Assembly: GCA_014529385.2 (NCBI GenBank)
Contig: CM043943.1
Span: 99,086,355 to 99,150,354, forward strand
Length of the DNA stretch: 64,000 nt
Reading direction: 5' to 3'
Source of the DNA: Adiantum capillus-veneris
Taxonomy: Eukaryota; Streptophyta; Polypodiopsida; Polypodiales; Pteridaceae
Numbering within the stretch: the first letter of the stretch is position 1; every line of letters starts with the position of its first letter. Positions 35,001 through 47,505 of this stretch are shown here, piece by piece. The position numbers were made by a program, and so were the translations under genes. The notes beneath the pieces were generated by a model that was not told where the DNA came from, ran no database searches, and saw only the letters and a program-made list of their open reading frames with translations.

Positions 35001-35841
35001 AATACCTCTAATAGGTTTTGGTTCTGACAAGTGACTCCTTCTCATCCAAGGGTGTGTAATTTTTGGTGCTCTAGGTCTTGCTCTACGGGTACTCTCTACA
35101 AGGGGTGGAATTTTTTGAATCTATCCATAAAACTTATTTCTTTCTCAATCAGCTTTTTCACAGGGGGTGGAATCTTCGTGACTCTATCCATAAAACTTAT
35201 TTGTTTCTCAATTAGCTTTTTATGGACCATTTGGTTCAAATAGATGACATAAAACGGTTCTTCCCAACAAGACATCTTTTCCATGTCTTTCATATACGCA
35301 TACCTATACTCATGCCCCTTGTTGTCCACTAAAATAGGTCGTTTTCTTGTTTCAAATTGGTAGACACAAGTACATATGATTGGTGTCAATAAGTTCTATT
35401 GGACTCACGTCTTGCTGATGTAATAGTTTTCCCCTTCTTTGGTAATTAGCTTGTATAACCCCACTCTAGGATCATCTGCAAGCACTCTAAGATCCTAAGA
35501 TAGGCAACCCCTCTCTCGTCAATGTATTGATCTCCATTGTCTACAACCTCAACTTGCTTTCAAAACTGAGGGTTTCCGAAGTCTTCGCTAATATATCATT
35601 TATGATGGATGAACACATAAATCCATGCTCCCTCGCCGTTTTTATAATGGTAGTAGAGTTGCATGGTTAGTGGGATTTTTGATTCTTGGAGGTACCAACT
35701 TCTCATCTCTGCTTCTCTTTCATCCATAAGGATAGTGAAAGTTTGTTCAAAAGAAGTTTCAGAGATCACCTCTTCTTGAATGGTCAATAAGTGTTCTAAG
35801 TTAACCTGATTGACACTCTCTTCAGTAGATCCACGACTCAC
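32041..35841 (-). pseudogene. Long decayed coding region, unrecognised
   Basis: The minus strand has protein-like sequence across about 3.8 kb: two frames of 81 and 97 codons at 35596-35841 and 35096-35389, a heptad-rich Lys/Glu coiled coil near 33850-34140, an Asp/His run near 33530-33600, and a 70-codon segment at 32075-32287 with TPCKFEMKTIRKGQLEQEAM. Most interruptions are TAG or TAA where Gln would fit, as if CAG/CAA had become TAG/TAA. No zinc knuckle, RT or protease box was found. It could be an old retroelement or pararetrovirus-like gene or a host gene; I cannot choose. Confidence 0.35.
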
Positions 35842-37560
35842 TTAATCTTTTGGTAGTCTAACATCTGATCTGTACCAAGCTCCTGATTTCAAGAACATGA
35901 ACAATATGGGAATGAAACTTGACCTTTTACTTGGAAAACTTTGGATCCCTTGGAACTTCTACTGGGCTTCAACTCCCCTCGTGCACCAATCTAGTTGCCT
36001 ATACAAGACTCAACATAGAGTAAAGCACTGATGGAGTTATGTCAAGCTAGCAACTGATGTGTACACAAATTTAGTGAAAACAAAAATTCATGCTCAATTT
36101 CCTTCTTATCAGGGCCTACTAATGCTATACAAATCTCACTTCAGTGTGTGGAGTGGAACCAAATTTTGTAAAAAAAATTGTGCTCTTTGCACTTTGTGTG
36201 GGAAAATCCCAATTTTCTCCTCCCTATTGGATTTTGAAATAATTTTCACTCCAATTCTCTCACATGTATACTACACACTCCTAAAAATTCAATCAAGCAA
36301 CAATCCTAATGTTTAGGCTTTTCCAATAGTCTCAAGTGGTCACTTGACCCACTTTTGTTCTACTTCTCGGTTAGAAATTGGTCTGATCTCATGCACACCA
36401 ACTTAATTCAAGATCTGACTCTAGGTATGTGTTCCTTGTATTGAGGTCTCCCTATGGTGCAAGTTTTAGTCCAAATTGTTTAGATAGAAGAAAATCAAGA
36501 GAAAATCACAATTTTCTCCCACCCTCATTGAAAAAATTCTCAATTGCTATGACAGCTGAACATGTGATTTTAAGTCTTGTTTCTTCGCATATGTTGAACT
36601 TGATCTTTAGAGGAGACAATTGATCTTCTTCACTATCCTTGTTATTCTCCTGATCTTGCGTTTGTTGAACATTTGATTTTGAGCAGTGATTTTCATATAT
36701 GAAGAGTTTTGTGTGTATGTACTAACATTTGGATTTAATTTCTCATAGCTTGTAGTCTATGATGATGAGTTCATTCCTCATTCTCGTGGATGAGGCAAGG
36801 GAGATTTGGGAAAGAATTCCCAGGACCCTTGGATAGGACCTAGAAAGTTGGAGAATTTGAGCGCCCAAGTTTCCTTTCCTTTCATTCTAGCTTCTTTAAG
36901 GACAAGGCTGAATTTCCTCTTTTTGTATTGAAGACACTCTCAAGATATCTAGGAGGTGTGTCTATTGGATAGAACACAGACAAGGTCATGTTATTAGAGA
37001 ACCAAGCAACGATTTCAATGTTTGAGGTTAGGCGTGACATATATGGCTGCCACAGTCTCTACTTTTGGACACATGTTGTGTATGGTCTAGCTTGTGGAAT
37101 CACAAACCCATGTCAATTGGCACAATACGGAAAATATGATTTGCTCAAACATAAGCAGCCAGTACTTCAACTTATAGAAGAGGCCCCGCAATTTGAGGGA
37201 AATGAGGAGATTAGATTGCCCAACCTCAACGTTCTCATCGCAAATTGCAATAGATGTTGATGATGAAACACGGTACTCAAAAAGAGCAAGGCACAAGGAG
37301 GAGGGCCCTTTAGATAAGATCAAGAGAACATAGTAATTGGTATTGTTTTTTTATGCCTAAAATTAGTCAAAAATGTATGTATTTCATGTATCAAAGTGAG
37401 ATTGATTTTGTATCAATATCTTGCAAAGTATTTTATTTTGTTGCAACCATCATTCACTTTATGAAAAGTTGAGATTACATAAATTCTTCTAGATACATTA
37501 AGGTTTTGTGTATGGAGTTATGGCACAACTTGCAATGGTGTTTTCCAAACCCTTTTTCTC
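35842..37560. other. Stretch with no recognised gene
   Basis: About 1.7 kb with only small frames (85 codons at 36059-36316, 90 codons at 36988-37260, both plus). The latter looks protein-like (Cys and Trp containing) but has no recognisable motif. Confidence 0.4.
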
Positions 37561-39060
37561 ACGTTGTTTCTATAGCCGCCAATCTACATGCCATCTTGTC
37601 ATAGGGGATGACTCCCATATCTCCCTCCTTTGTCTTTTTTAAGCCAATCTCAATGAGTGGACAATTTGAATGTCTTTGAATTTCTCCTTGTGATGTGAAC
37701 TATGTATAAGTTTTTGATACATCCATTGACGTAGCTCCTCTAAGCTATTGTCTTTTTCTACACCACCTCCATGCCGCGAGTATGGTTGAAATATCTAGTA
37801 CGAGATTGGTAGTGGGTTTTCTCCATGCCCTGTGTAGACCAGATACCCAAGCTACTATATTTCCTTGCATGTAATTACAAATACCTTGTTATGCACATAG
37901 CAAGCACAAACATTATAAGGATACATATGTGTAATTCCAAATATTAGCATATCATCAAACCAATTACATTACCATGTAGTGAGTGATCTGCTGATTTGTC
38001 CATGGACTTATGAATGTCTTGTGAAATGTCTCCACAACTTCTTGGAAATTTACATAGTCAACTTCAGACAATGAGTTCAATTTACAAAACTTGAATATTG
38101 CATCCAAGGTTTTCCATACCTTTGCTTTGTGAGTCCTTGCTACACCAATAGAAAACTTCTTTAGAACATCCCTACCATTCTTAGACCTCTTTTCATCCTG
38201 ATCTATCTTAACACGTCCTCCATGAAAACCCATCTCTGAGAAGAGTGTCTCCAAAGCTAAGATTTCTATTTGCTTTGTACGGAGAGGTTGAGTGGTCTAA
38301 GAAAAATAGATATAGAGAAACATTAGTTTTTCTATTATCCTACAAAGTGCATGTATTGTGCATATGTGCACTCTAGAAAGTGGAATATCCAAAATGGGTC
38401 AAAAGTCGGGGTCACAAAGATGCCTATCCAGTGATCTTCTCCAATATGTTATTCTAGGATGTGAACCCCTCCCATGAAATATAAGTAAGGGCTTTAGCTT
38501 GTTGCTCCTTTGGAGAAATTTTAGATGTATTTCAAGTTCTTTAGTTCCCACCATGTGCCACTCCACTATGTAGGAGCCCATGCCCTCCACATCCAACTTC
38601 TTTTCATTTCTTTGTTTGCTTATAATTTTTGGGATGCTAGTTTGATAGAAAACCCAATTCAAAATATAAAAGTTCTCAGTTGGCACCTAGAAAGATAATT
38701 TAAGCTTTTTGAAATGCACATTTTGAAGCAAACAAGTAAATCATAATTTTACTTGATCTTCAATCTAATGTTAGCTCATCTTGAAGGTTGCAAGAAAGAA
38801 AATGTTGTTCTCATATTGGAAACTAAAGTTTTTGGGATCATATGGTCCAATGCTTGCATCCAAAGCTCTATTCATGAGTGTGATTGCGACTTGCTCAACC
38901 TTCATCTCCTTTACAAGCTCACACTCATCTAGCTTGATGACAAACTTTAGGACACCGTTGCACTCTTTGGGAGTAACATCAAACAACTTCATGACGTATA
39001 ATTGCAAAGCGATAAAGTCATTAAAAAATATCGTTATACTTTTCATGTACCATCTCCTCC
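37561..39060 (-). pseudogene. Unclassified transposase-like family, copy 1 (decayed)
   Basis: The minus strand aligns by eye with the gene at 60259-62467. 38771-39046 has IKLDECELVKEMKVEQVAIT and LMNRAL, matching KLDECQIVKGRKLERLSVT and LMNEAL there. 38399-38686 has LDVEGMGSYIVEWHM against IEGFGSYDVEWHL. A frameshift follows, after which ELKNLKYI and KGATS line up with DLKTIKCL and QGASS; the zinc-ribbon Cys pair is replaced by Tyr and Phe. 37964-38254 has MGFHGGRVKI against IGCHGGNVSI. Near 37620-37860 there is an extra C-terminal part with RHGGGVEKDNSLEELRQWM not available in copy 2. Function is unknown; the DUF-like arrangement recalls transposon-derived proteins of other eukaryotes. Confidence 0.55.
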
Positions 39061-40046
39061 CCTTTTGGCGATCTGCATGTAAATCAATGTGAAAAGGCCA
39101 CCCAAAGTTTAAAGCACCTCCTCGTTAACTTCTCATCTTGTTTTTGGAATAGAGAAAGGGTTTAGAAGTAGGGTGTACTTGATATGAATATATTTAACTT
39201 GTTTCTACACAAACCTGAGTACTGAGGTGGTCCGGGGCGGGCAACAAGAGATTCAACATCTAAACACCCCTCAAAGCTCCCGTGCTGCTCAATTGGGACT
39301 GGGGAAACCACAAGCAAAGAACAACGACAAACCAACAACCAAACAAGTGAAGGGGCACCACCTAGTTATGGTATGCGAGCTAAGATGCAAGAGAGATTTT
39401 TTCACACCCAAGAAGATGCGGCACAAAACACACACAAGCAATCTCACACCAAGACACACACCAAATGGAGCAGAGAGAGCTAGAGAAAAGGGAAGAGAGA
39501 GAGAGAGGAATGGAACTTCCGTAATACCTTGTTTGTGACTTGCAAATGGAGATGGTTTGTTATGACGCTATCGTAGAGCTTGTACAACACTAACTCAATG
39601 CTTAGTGAATGCTAAACATTGCCAATACACACACACTGTCTTAGGGTGTGGGAGACCTCTCACCACAATACTCTCTTATAATGGACACAAAATTGGCAAT
39701 AAAGACACACTAAAACACTTTCTTAAACAATATCAAATGATAGAAACTCAAAATACATGTCATCTTGAATTCACCAAACCGTATTGCATAAGTAGAAGGA
39801 CGAAGATTTGAATGTCAAATCATGCCTTTGATACACCAAACCTCAATCATTGATGATGGAGGAACATATACAATAGTGGTCTTGAGATTTTGAACTCACT
39901 CTCTCTCACTTGCAATGTATATCTTGAAAGCTTCTCTCACACCAAAAGTGAAGCTCTTAAAGTGGTTGCTACGCCTAAGTCTCTCCTCACGCATAGAGTG
40001 TTGGGGTGCTATGTGAGATATTGGGGATTGTTTACAAGAAGGGGAG

Positions 40047-40058
40047 GGGCCTATTTAT
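40047..40058 (-). promoter_or_regulatory. TATA-box candidate upstream of family copy 1
   Basis: CCTATAAATAGG on the minus strand, about 1 kb upstream of the first recognisable coding part of copy 1. The palindromic context makes direction uncertain. Confidence 0.3.
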
Positions 40059-40235
40059 AGGTTGGATACCCTCGTTAAGATGATTAAAAATCCTAAATTA
40101 CAAGCTAACAAATCGAGATTATAATTTTTTTTTAATATCAAAACATTGCGGGCCTTCTTTGTATGCTTGAGTCATGGATGTGGGCTCAAGAGAGTGCATT
40201 ATTGATGGTAGATAAGATGAAAATAAAGTGTTAAG

Positions 40236-40237
<2 letters not shown>

Positions 40238-40282
<45 letters not shown>
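40238..40282. repeat. (AG)n microsatellite
   Basis: About 22 AG units, ending in GGGAGGG. Confidence 0.95.
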
Positions 40283-40288
<6 letters not shown>

Positions 40289-41589
40289 AGAGTTATATTA
40301 TATGTACATGTCTTGAGGGAAGGTGCTTTTTAGAGTTGGATTAATGGGTGTTTGTGTTAGTAGGTTAAGCGTTAGTGTTAGCAATTACTAGAAAAAGTTA
40401 GTAATATATTTGCAACAGGTAAAATGACTTGAAGGATGAGAAAAAAGGGGTGAATGACATGGGTGTACCCTTGAGATGGTGAATCCTTAAGGAATCTTAG
40501 ACCCACCCATGCATATATTATTGAAAGTGACCGCCGTTCTTCTTCTTCTTCTTCTTTTCACGCTGCCACCATATTTGAATCACCACAAAGGCAATGAGGG
40601 TTTTGTTGATAAAAAAACCCCCATTTTGCAGAGATTAAGTATGATTAGGTTGCTTAGAATTTGTATGCATCCTTGAAAGGGTAGAATAAAATTGTAATAT
40701 GGGAGTAATAGAGAGAGATATAGAGATGCTGGATGTAGGTAGAGCTTCAGAAGAGCTATGGGTGTGAGAGGGGAGGCTAATGGTGAAGAGGGTGAGAGAA
40801 AACCATGGAAGTTTTAGCTTTGAGTGAGAAATAGAGAGCAATGTGTGTGTGTGCGTGTGTGTGTGTGTGTGTAGAAGTAGAAAAGGAGGTGAGAGAAGAC
40901 TATGGGCTATTTGTGAGAAAAGTGGGCAGACTGGGATCCACTCAAAAAATCCTATCTCACCAGTGGTAGCTCCAAAAATTTTGAGGTGATTATTCAGCTC
41001 TTGGTGCATATTTGGTCTTTTAACCACCACTTCAAATTTGGAGTGGAGATGGATATAAAAAATCCCACCAAAATGCTTATGTTTCTTCACAAAAAAGTCT
41101 TCAGTGGCCCCCCTTTTGTTAAGTTTGCATAAGGCTCCAAAAGTAAGCCCCTCCTTGCATGAGAGCATGATCTAATAGATTCTTAGAGATTTGAAAATAT
41201 GCATGGTTGTGAATTATGCATAAATATAATATATGGATACGATGGATAAAAATAGGTTAGCATATATAAACAATTCATGGAATCTAGAATAGTGTGGCTA
41301 TATATATATATATAATATATGAAAACATAGAGAATCAAATGAGGAGGGCCCTCATTTGTTTTTATTGATGTATATTTATTTACAAGAGGTAAGAAAAATA
41401 CATGTAGAAAGTGAAAGGCAATGACTGATGGTGGAAGGTTTTTTTTTGAAGTTTTTTTTTTGGAGTGGATTCACACCAAAAATAAGAAAATCTTACATGA
41501 AAATATTTCTATATGGAATAAAGAGTATGCAAAATGGTAAGAAAATTTTTGGTAATGGTGAGTCAATGTACATAGGAAGAATCCCAATC

Positions 41590-42785
41590 TCCGAGCGAGC
41601 ACTAAACCAAGCAAACAAATACAAAGACATTGAAAACATTTAGACACATATTTGTTGATGACCAATAGTTTCCAAAGAAAACCCAAAGGATTCACATAGC
41701 GAGCAAATCCGAGTGAGCACTAAATCGAGCAAAGACATTGAAAATATTTAGACACATATTTGTTGATGACCAATAGTTTCCAAGGAAATAAATTGGTAGT
41801 TTATCGTGCCCTTGACAAGGTAAACCCATATGATTTAGAGCTATGTTGTCGTATAAGGTAAAGCCAATATATTCAAAACCATGAACTCTCTTACCACGGT
41901 TGTTGGTAGTGAATGCAAAGACAATGTAGACATTCAAACACAGTGCTATTGATGACCTATAATTTTTAAGAAAATATAGTCGAGAGCATACTAAGTAACT
42001 AATCTCACGCAATTCCTTACAAGGTAAAGCCAAAAGATGCAAAAATTGTCAACTCCTAGGATAGAAGCTAATAGTAAATCCAAATGCCAACAAAAAATGA
42101 CCACAATATACTAAATACATGGAAAGTTTATGTGTTCGAAGCCTTATATGTTCAACGTATCCCAAAAATTCAAAATTGCAACCTAAAAACTCCTAAGATG
42201 GTGATTGATAGTTAACGTAAATTCCCACAAAAAACTACTGCAAGAAACAAATCTGAGTGAGCACTAAATCGAGCAAAGACATTGAAAACAGACACATATT
42301 TGTTGATGACCAATAGTTTCCAAGGAAATAAATTAATAGTTTACCGTGCCTCTTACGAGGTAAACCCATATGATTTAGAACTGTGTTGTCGTACAAGGTA
42401 AAGCCAATATATTCAAAACCATGAACTCCCTTACCACGATTGTTGGTAAGGAATGCAAAAACAGTGTAGACATTTAAACACATTGCTATTGACGACTTAT
42501 AATTTTTAACAAAATATAGTCGAGAGCATACTAAGGAACTGAACTCATGCAATTCCTTACAAGGCAAAGCCAAAAGATGCAAAAATTATCAACTCCTAGG
42601 ATAGAAGCTGGTAGTAAATCCAAATGCCAACAAAAAACGACAACAATATATTAAATACATGGAAAGTTTATGTGTTCGAAGCCTTACGTTCGACATTTCC
42701 CAAAAATTTCAAAATTGCAACCTAAAAACTCATAGGATGGTGATTGATAGTTAACGTAAATGCCCACAAAAAACTACTGCAATGG
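41590..42785. repeat. 543 bp tandem repeat, about 2.2 copies
   Basis: Units at about 41698-42240 and 42241-42783 match nearly throughout (for example gtgagcactaaatcgagcaa near 41713 and 42256, aaaactactgcaa at each end). A partial third copy of about 100 bp lies at 41596-41690. Both full copies have a minus-strand frame of about 115 codons that stays open despite base differences (MHLLALPCKEL, NNRGK, HGFEYIGFTLYDN). No family is recognised for it. The array ends just before the MULE-like gene. Confidence 0.8.
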
Positions 42786-42825
42786 TGTGCAGTATATAAT
42801 TTGAACATCATGTTGTGTAAGTATC

Positions 42826-45800
42826 CTAAGGACGCACAACTGCCCTAGTTCCCCCCAGAGCCTGAAAAATTTCTACCTTGGATAAAGCAGCCTGGTGCAT
42901 GAACTCATGGGCATGTGAGTCTAACCCAAGAATATGAAGAAATACATAGTACATGTGTTTGCACGGCACGTAGGTCTGTTTTTTTTATTCTCTCTTTTGG
43001 AAGTCCTCGCATGTGCATCGTGGAAAATCAGAGATTGTCACTAAGTATGTTATCCCCTTTGCCTTGGACCCCTCTGTACTGACATAGAAAACATGTGTTT
43101 CATTGCACACAATAATCACTTCTTTCACCAATTTTGCTTCAAGCGTTCTCCCCAAAGCAATCCTTGTATGAAAATCTTTTGTCAGCTTTGATCTCCACTT
43201 AACAATCTTCCCATCCCTATACCTAGGACGGAAGGCACTGGGAACACTGTTTCTTGATCGCAAACCACTACCTAAATTGGTAGCTTTTGTTGTTGATTGA
43301 AGGACAAATCCATTTGCTTGCAAGTGCTCCACCTCAACTGGCAACAATTGTGTTCTCTGCGCTACAGGCCAAACACCTGGTGCTGGCCCTGGAGCCCCTA
43401 CAATCATTTCATGTATCCACCATGTATGCATGTTATTGAAGTTGCAAAAACACACAAAACCTTCCACTAAACCACCTGGATTTCAACCAGAGGCAGGATA
43501 CTTTCTACGTCCCCAAAAGCATGGAGCAGCAGTTCCACGTGTGACATCGTCATTCCCTTCATTGATGTATCGTGCACATCTAACACTCTGATTATCAACC
43601 ATCCCAAAGCAAGTCATCTTTCGACCAGGCTCAGTTCTTCTTATAGCCCAAAGTGTCTTTGGAACATTAACCTCGTGCCAATATTTGCCAACTCCACAGC
43701 TAGTCTCTAGATGCACATCTGGCCCTACAACCGGCTCTGTAACTGTCACAAATTCTGGTCTATGACTGTCTTCATCAAGCAGCTCATCTGCATCAACAAA
43801 TGTTGGTCACTTCTTCTTAACACTCTTCTCTCGCAAGGGAGCTCTATTCATTTCAGGGCTTTGAAAACCCATCTCAGACATTGAAGAGTGTGTTAAGTCA
43901 ATGAGGGATTTGGAAGCTGATGTTGTTGATGATCGGCCCAAAAATCGCTTTGCGAGATCATCGATCCCAGGACCAGTAGCAGACCTAACACCTTTTAGAT
44001 AAGCATTGTATTTGACACTTTGTAGCACTGCTATTGCCATGTCTGCACCAATTGCCTCATACAAGCTAATTTTCTCTTTGTAACCAATAGATGCACGCAT
44101 GCTTGCATGCTTAACCTCAGACAAGTTTGTTGTGGGCACAAAAATTCCAGACTCATCCTGTGTTACAAATCTCCCTCCCCAATGTTGTACTCTTACATCC
44201 CACCAAGCCATCCAAGTCTCTAAACAAGCCATCTCTCCATCGACAACATGCCCTGCCTTCCAAAATTGGCGTAGATCTTCTTTACAAATTTCTGCTTGAT
44301 TCTCAGATGGTGCACTCCGCCATTTTCGGCACAAGATTTTGTGATCCTCTTGTCAAGATGGACGGATACATTTCACTACATGTCGAATCATGGACTGCTC
44401 CCAATGAAAGCCACATGATCGTTCTTTGGAAGGTATTTTTGTTTTTTCCCCTCCAAAGTAAACAGTCCGAACAGCAATCCAATTTGCATTTGCTACATCT
44501 GCCATAAACCCTCTGAATTCTGGCTTTTCATACCCTTGATCTTGCACCACTTTATTTAACATTTTCCAAAACTCTATTTGAGCAAATTTATTTTCAACAG
44601 TGAATTCACAGGTGGCAATTGTCATTAATTCACGCACAAATGGGTCGTAGACATGAGTAGACATTGTTGGCCACCCTTGAACACGGTGCACATGATCAAA
44701 GTGAACCCACATTTTCTCTAAAGTTCCTCCTGGACGCATCTTATTCACCAAGTCAACTCCCCGCCCTGGACCTATGATCGACATTTTGAACACATGTGGC
44801 TGCTCTGAACCTCCAAGCTGTCCAGGAAAAAGTACACTATGAATGAAATGATACCTACACCTGCTCTTGAGGTCTAGGACAGCTTCCAAACCTTTTGCAC
44901 TGAAATGCTTTGACCTCTTGGAAATCTCTAAGCTCCTCTCTATTCTTCGCTTGTTAGATAGAGGAGTAATGGTATCAAGAAATTCTGAAAACTCTCCATC
45001 TTCAATAGAGTCATTTTTGCCAGCAGTTTCCATCACTAGCTTATCTAATATCACGTCTTGGGTAGCAACACGTTCTAATTGCTTGGAAGTTGTGAAAGGA
45101 TCTTGGTTTGCCTTAGTTTGCAGAAGCGAATCTATCATTTGCTCAGCAGACCTATTCTTTCCCTGAACACAAGGGTGCTTATGCTCTCCCATATGAATAG
45201 CACATCGAGTAACTGTTTGCTTATCTTTTGGCAAACAATAATAAATAACAGCAGGACATGTTCCAACACAAAAAGGCATTTGATTGCAATGGACACAAAC
45301 CACTGTCCCCAGCTCAGGTGTCAATATTCCAATGGAAATAACTTTAGAGAGACGACCACGCCATTGTGATTCATTATGAACTCTTGCTCGCAAATAGAAA
45401 GGACATGCATCATTGACACAACGGAGATGACCTGAACACCTACTGAAGCGAATGGCACCAGGAAAGAAATCACTACTACAAGTGACATATTCTGTCCACA
45501 AATGACAATCATGACGCTGCTCCATGCCAACCATTGTATTGTCGTTGCATGTTGGTGGCAATTCAAATGCAACATATCCATCGTATTGAGCAGGAATCTC
45601 CTTACACTGAACAATTTCATTAGTCTTCTTCAAAGCAGAATGAAGATTGTTTTTATTGGGCATTGATCTAATTATATCCATGACACTGGTCTGATTCTTT
45701 GTGACATCACTTGAACCAATATCCAGAACTATTGGAGAAGCTTCACTTCCCGGGGAGCCTTGATGTTCATGAGTGTTTGTTATTCGAACTTTAAAAAACT

Positions 45801-46044
45801 GGCACACTTCATGATCCAGTAAAAAGACCTCTTCACCAGAACCTGACCTCGAGGATTCCATTTTTACATGTTCACCATTCAATGTTAATGGGTGCAGAGT
45901 GAACGAACTGGTAAACAAGCCAAAACTTTCTCTCACTGACTGCAAAGGTAATTCATGGAATCTGTTTTCAAGAAGTAACAAAAGTTTCTGACCACGAACT
46001 GGACCATAGATAGTAATCTGACGACCCATTGTAGCTGCAATCAA
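42826..46044 (-). pseudogene. MULE-like transposase with SWIM zinc finger, nearly open 1073-codon frame
   Basis: A single minus-strand frame from ATG 46044 to TAG 42826 is interrupted only by TGA at 44353, 43807 and 43483 and TAA at 42985. About residues 185-300 form a Cys/His-rich domain (CHLWTEYVTC, CVNDACPFYL, CVHCNQMPFC, CAIHMGEHKHPC). Residues 400-563 resemble a MULE DDE domain: KMWVHFDHVHRVQGW, FRGFMADVANANWIAVRTVY and CGFHWEQSMIRH. The end carries a SWIM zinc finger, CTC at about 43004-43012 and CKH near 42963-42971, with the TAA between them. It would bind and cut transposon ends in the nucleus. No frameshift at all in 3.2 kb indicates recent decay. Related large uncharacterised proteins occur in non-seed plants (recalled, not checked). 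Confidence 0.7.
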
Positions 46045-47505
46045 CTAGAATGACACAACGGCTTTCAAATATGACGATTCCCTTTTTAACAAATCTAAAT
46101 ATGTTTTTTAATGTTTACAAAAATAAATAAAAATGATTTAATATAAACTTTAATTTTTTTGCAACAAAAACATTTCATGATTCTCGTTTCATGATTCTCA
46201 TGCAAATGATTATTCCATATCCTGCTGCCATAAATGTAGAATCGCACGTTGCAAATGATTATTCCATATCCTGCCCGCAATTCAAGACACATTAGTGACG
46301 ATTTTCTTTTCAACATATTTTCAAAAAAATATATACAATTAGATTTAATATAAAATTTTAAAAATCAGCAGCGTGAACATTTAATGATTGAAAATTATTA
46401 AAAATTAAAATAATGAATGCACCAACAAACGTCGTTCAAGACAAATAACTACTCCACCAACTCAAAATCATTACTCCACTCTGGATTTCCTAGGAGAGCA
46501 CATTAACATGCAGTTCTGGAAGCAGCTCTCAAATCTGCAACAGAGGCACACGCTTTGGGAGCAGGTGTCACAGCAACTCAAAATTAGTCTAACAAGATCT
46601 CTGGATTTCCTAGGAGAGCTTGATGTGAGCGCACATTAACATGCAGTTCTAGAAGCAGCTCTCAAATCTGCAGCAGAGGCACGCACTTTGGGAGCAGGTG
46701 TCACGGCAACTCTCAAAGAAACTCTAAACATGCATGTTAACGTGCAGTCTTTGGGAGCAGATCTTTGGGCGTAAAGTGGTGCAGGTCTCGATTGGAGCTG
46801 CTAACCTGTGCACACGTTTACGTGGGGCACAGGTCTTTGGGCTAAAAAAACCAAAGGTCTTTGGGAGCAAATCTTTGGGCTCAAAAAACCAAAGTCTTTT
46901 GAGGTCATTTCCAAAGTCTTTTGAGGTCTTTGTTTGATCGAAGATGCTGAGCAGTGAGCACACTATGCTGAGTTCATTTGTAGCTGAGCAGTGAGCGCAC
47001 GTTAACGTGCGCTCTTTGGGAGCAGTCTCAAATCAGCAAATCAAGGTCAGTTTTCGGCAGCGCCAGTTTTCGGCAGTTCTCAGTGGAGAGCAAGATTCAA
47101 GATTCGAGCAAGATTCGAGCAAGGCATGCAGTCCCAACTCCTTCAAGATCCAAGAGTTGCAAAGGGATGACGTTAAACAGGTATAGCTCCACTTAGCTGG
47201 TTGTTACTAAGTTTCAAGGTTTGTAGATGAGTTGCGGTTATCATTCAACATGACTCTGTCGCAGAATTTAAGTCTGGGTGGAAATTTTTCCTGTCCAATT
47301 GTTGTGAGAGAGGTCCAGGGAGCCACGCCACACTCCCAATACCTGACTTCTGCAAGCCCTCTGCAAGCTGGAATAATCGTTTGGGATAGAAAGCAATCAT
47401 AATATGCCTCTTTCCGGTTGTTGCTTGGATGCAGGCTGGACCCTACCCATTCATATTGTCTGATTGCATTTTCTATGATCCTATACTTATGTAGCCATAA
47501 GTTGT
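46045..47505. other. 5' flank of the MULE-like gene with duplications and palindromes
   Basis: A segment of about 120 bp beginning tctggatttcctaggagagc occurs twice in tandem (about 46481-46599 and 46600-46720). Both copies, and two sites further on, carry attaacatgcag or gttaacgtgc words next to ctttgggagcag. No gene. It would contain the promoter region of the MULE-like gene. Confidence 0.6.
46995..47012. repeat. 18 bp perfect palindrome GCGCACGTTAACGTGCGC
   Basis: Perfect dyad centred on GTTAAC; the most symmetrical member of the GTTAAC-centred words found from 46500 to 50170. Confidence 0.85.

Larger units (their letters stand above)
39061..41427. other. Non-coding stretch upstream of family copy 1
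   Basis: About 2.4 kb. It contains a minus-strand TATA box (CCTATAAATAGG near 40047-40058), a GA microsatellite at 40238-40282, a GT run near 40843-40871 and a CTT-rich tract near 40538-40556. The 177-codon frame at 40635-41168 (minus) is driven by the low-complexity GT/TC tract and has no motif. Confidence 0.4.

Noticed and set aside
39227-39538. 103-codon frame on plus strand
   Set aside because: Basic, low-complexity, ends in a GA tract; no motif or neighbour to support it.
40635-41168. 177-codon frame on minus strand
   Set aside because: Centre is a His-Thr run from a GT microsatellite and the rest lacks recognisable motifs.
44099-45369. Plus-strand frames of about 100-126 codons within the MULE-like gene
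   Set aside because: Shadows of the minus-strand coding sequence.
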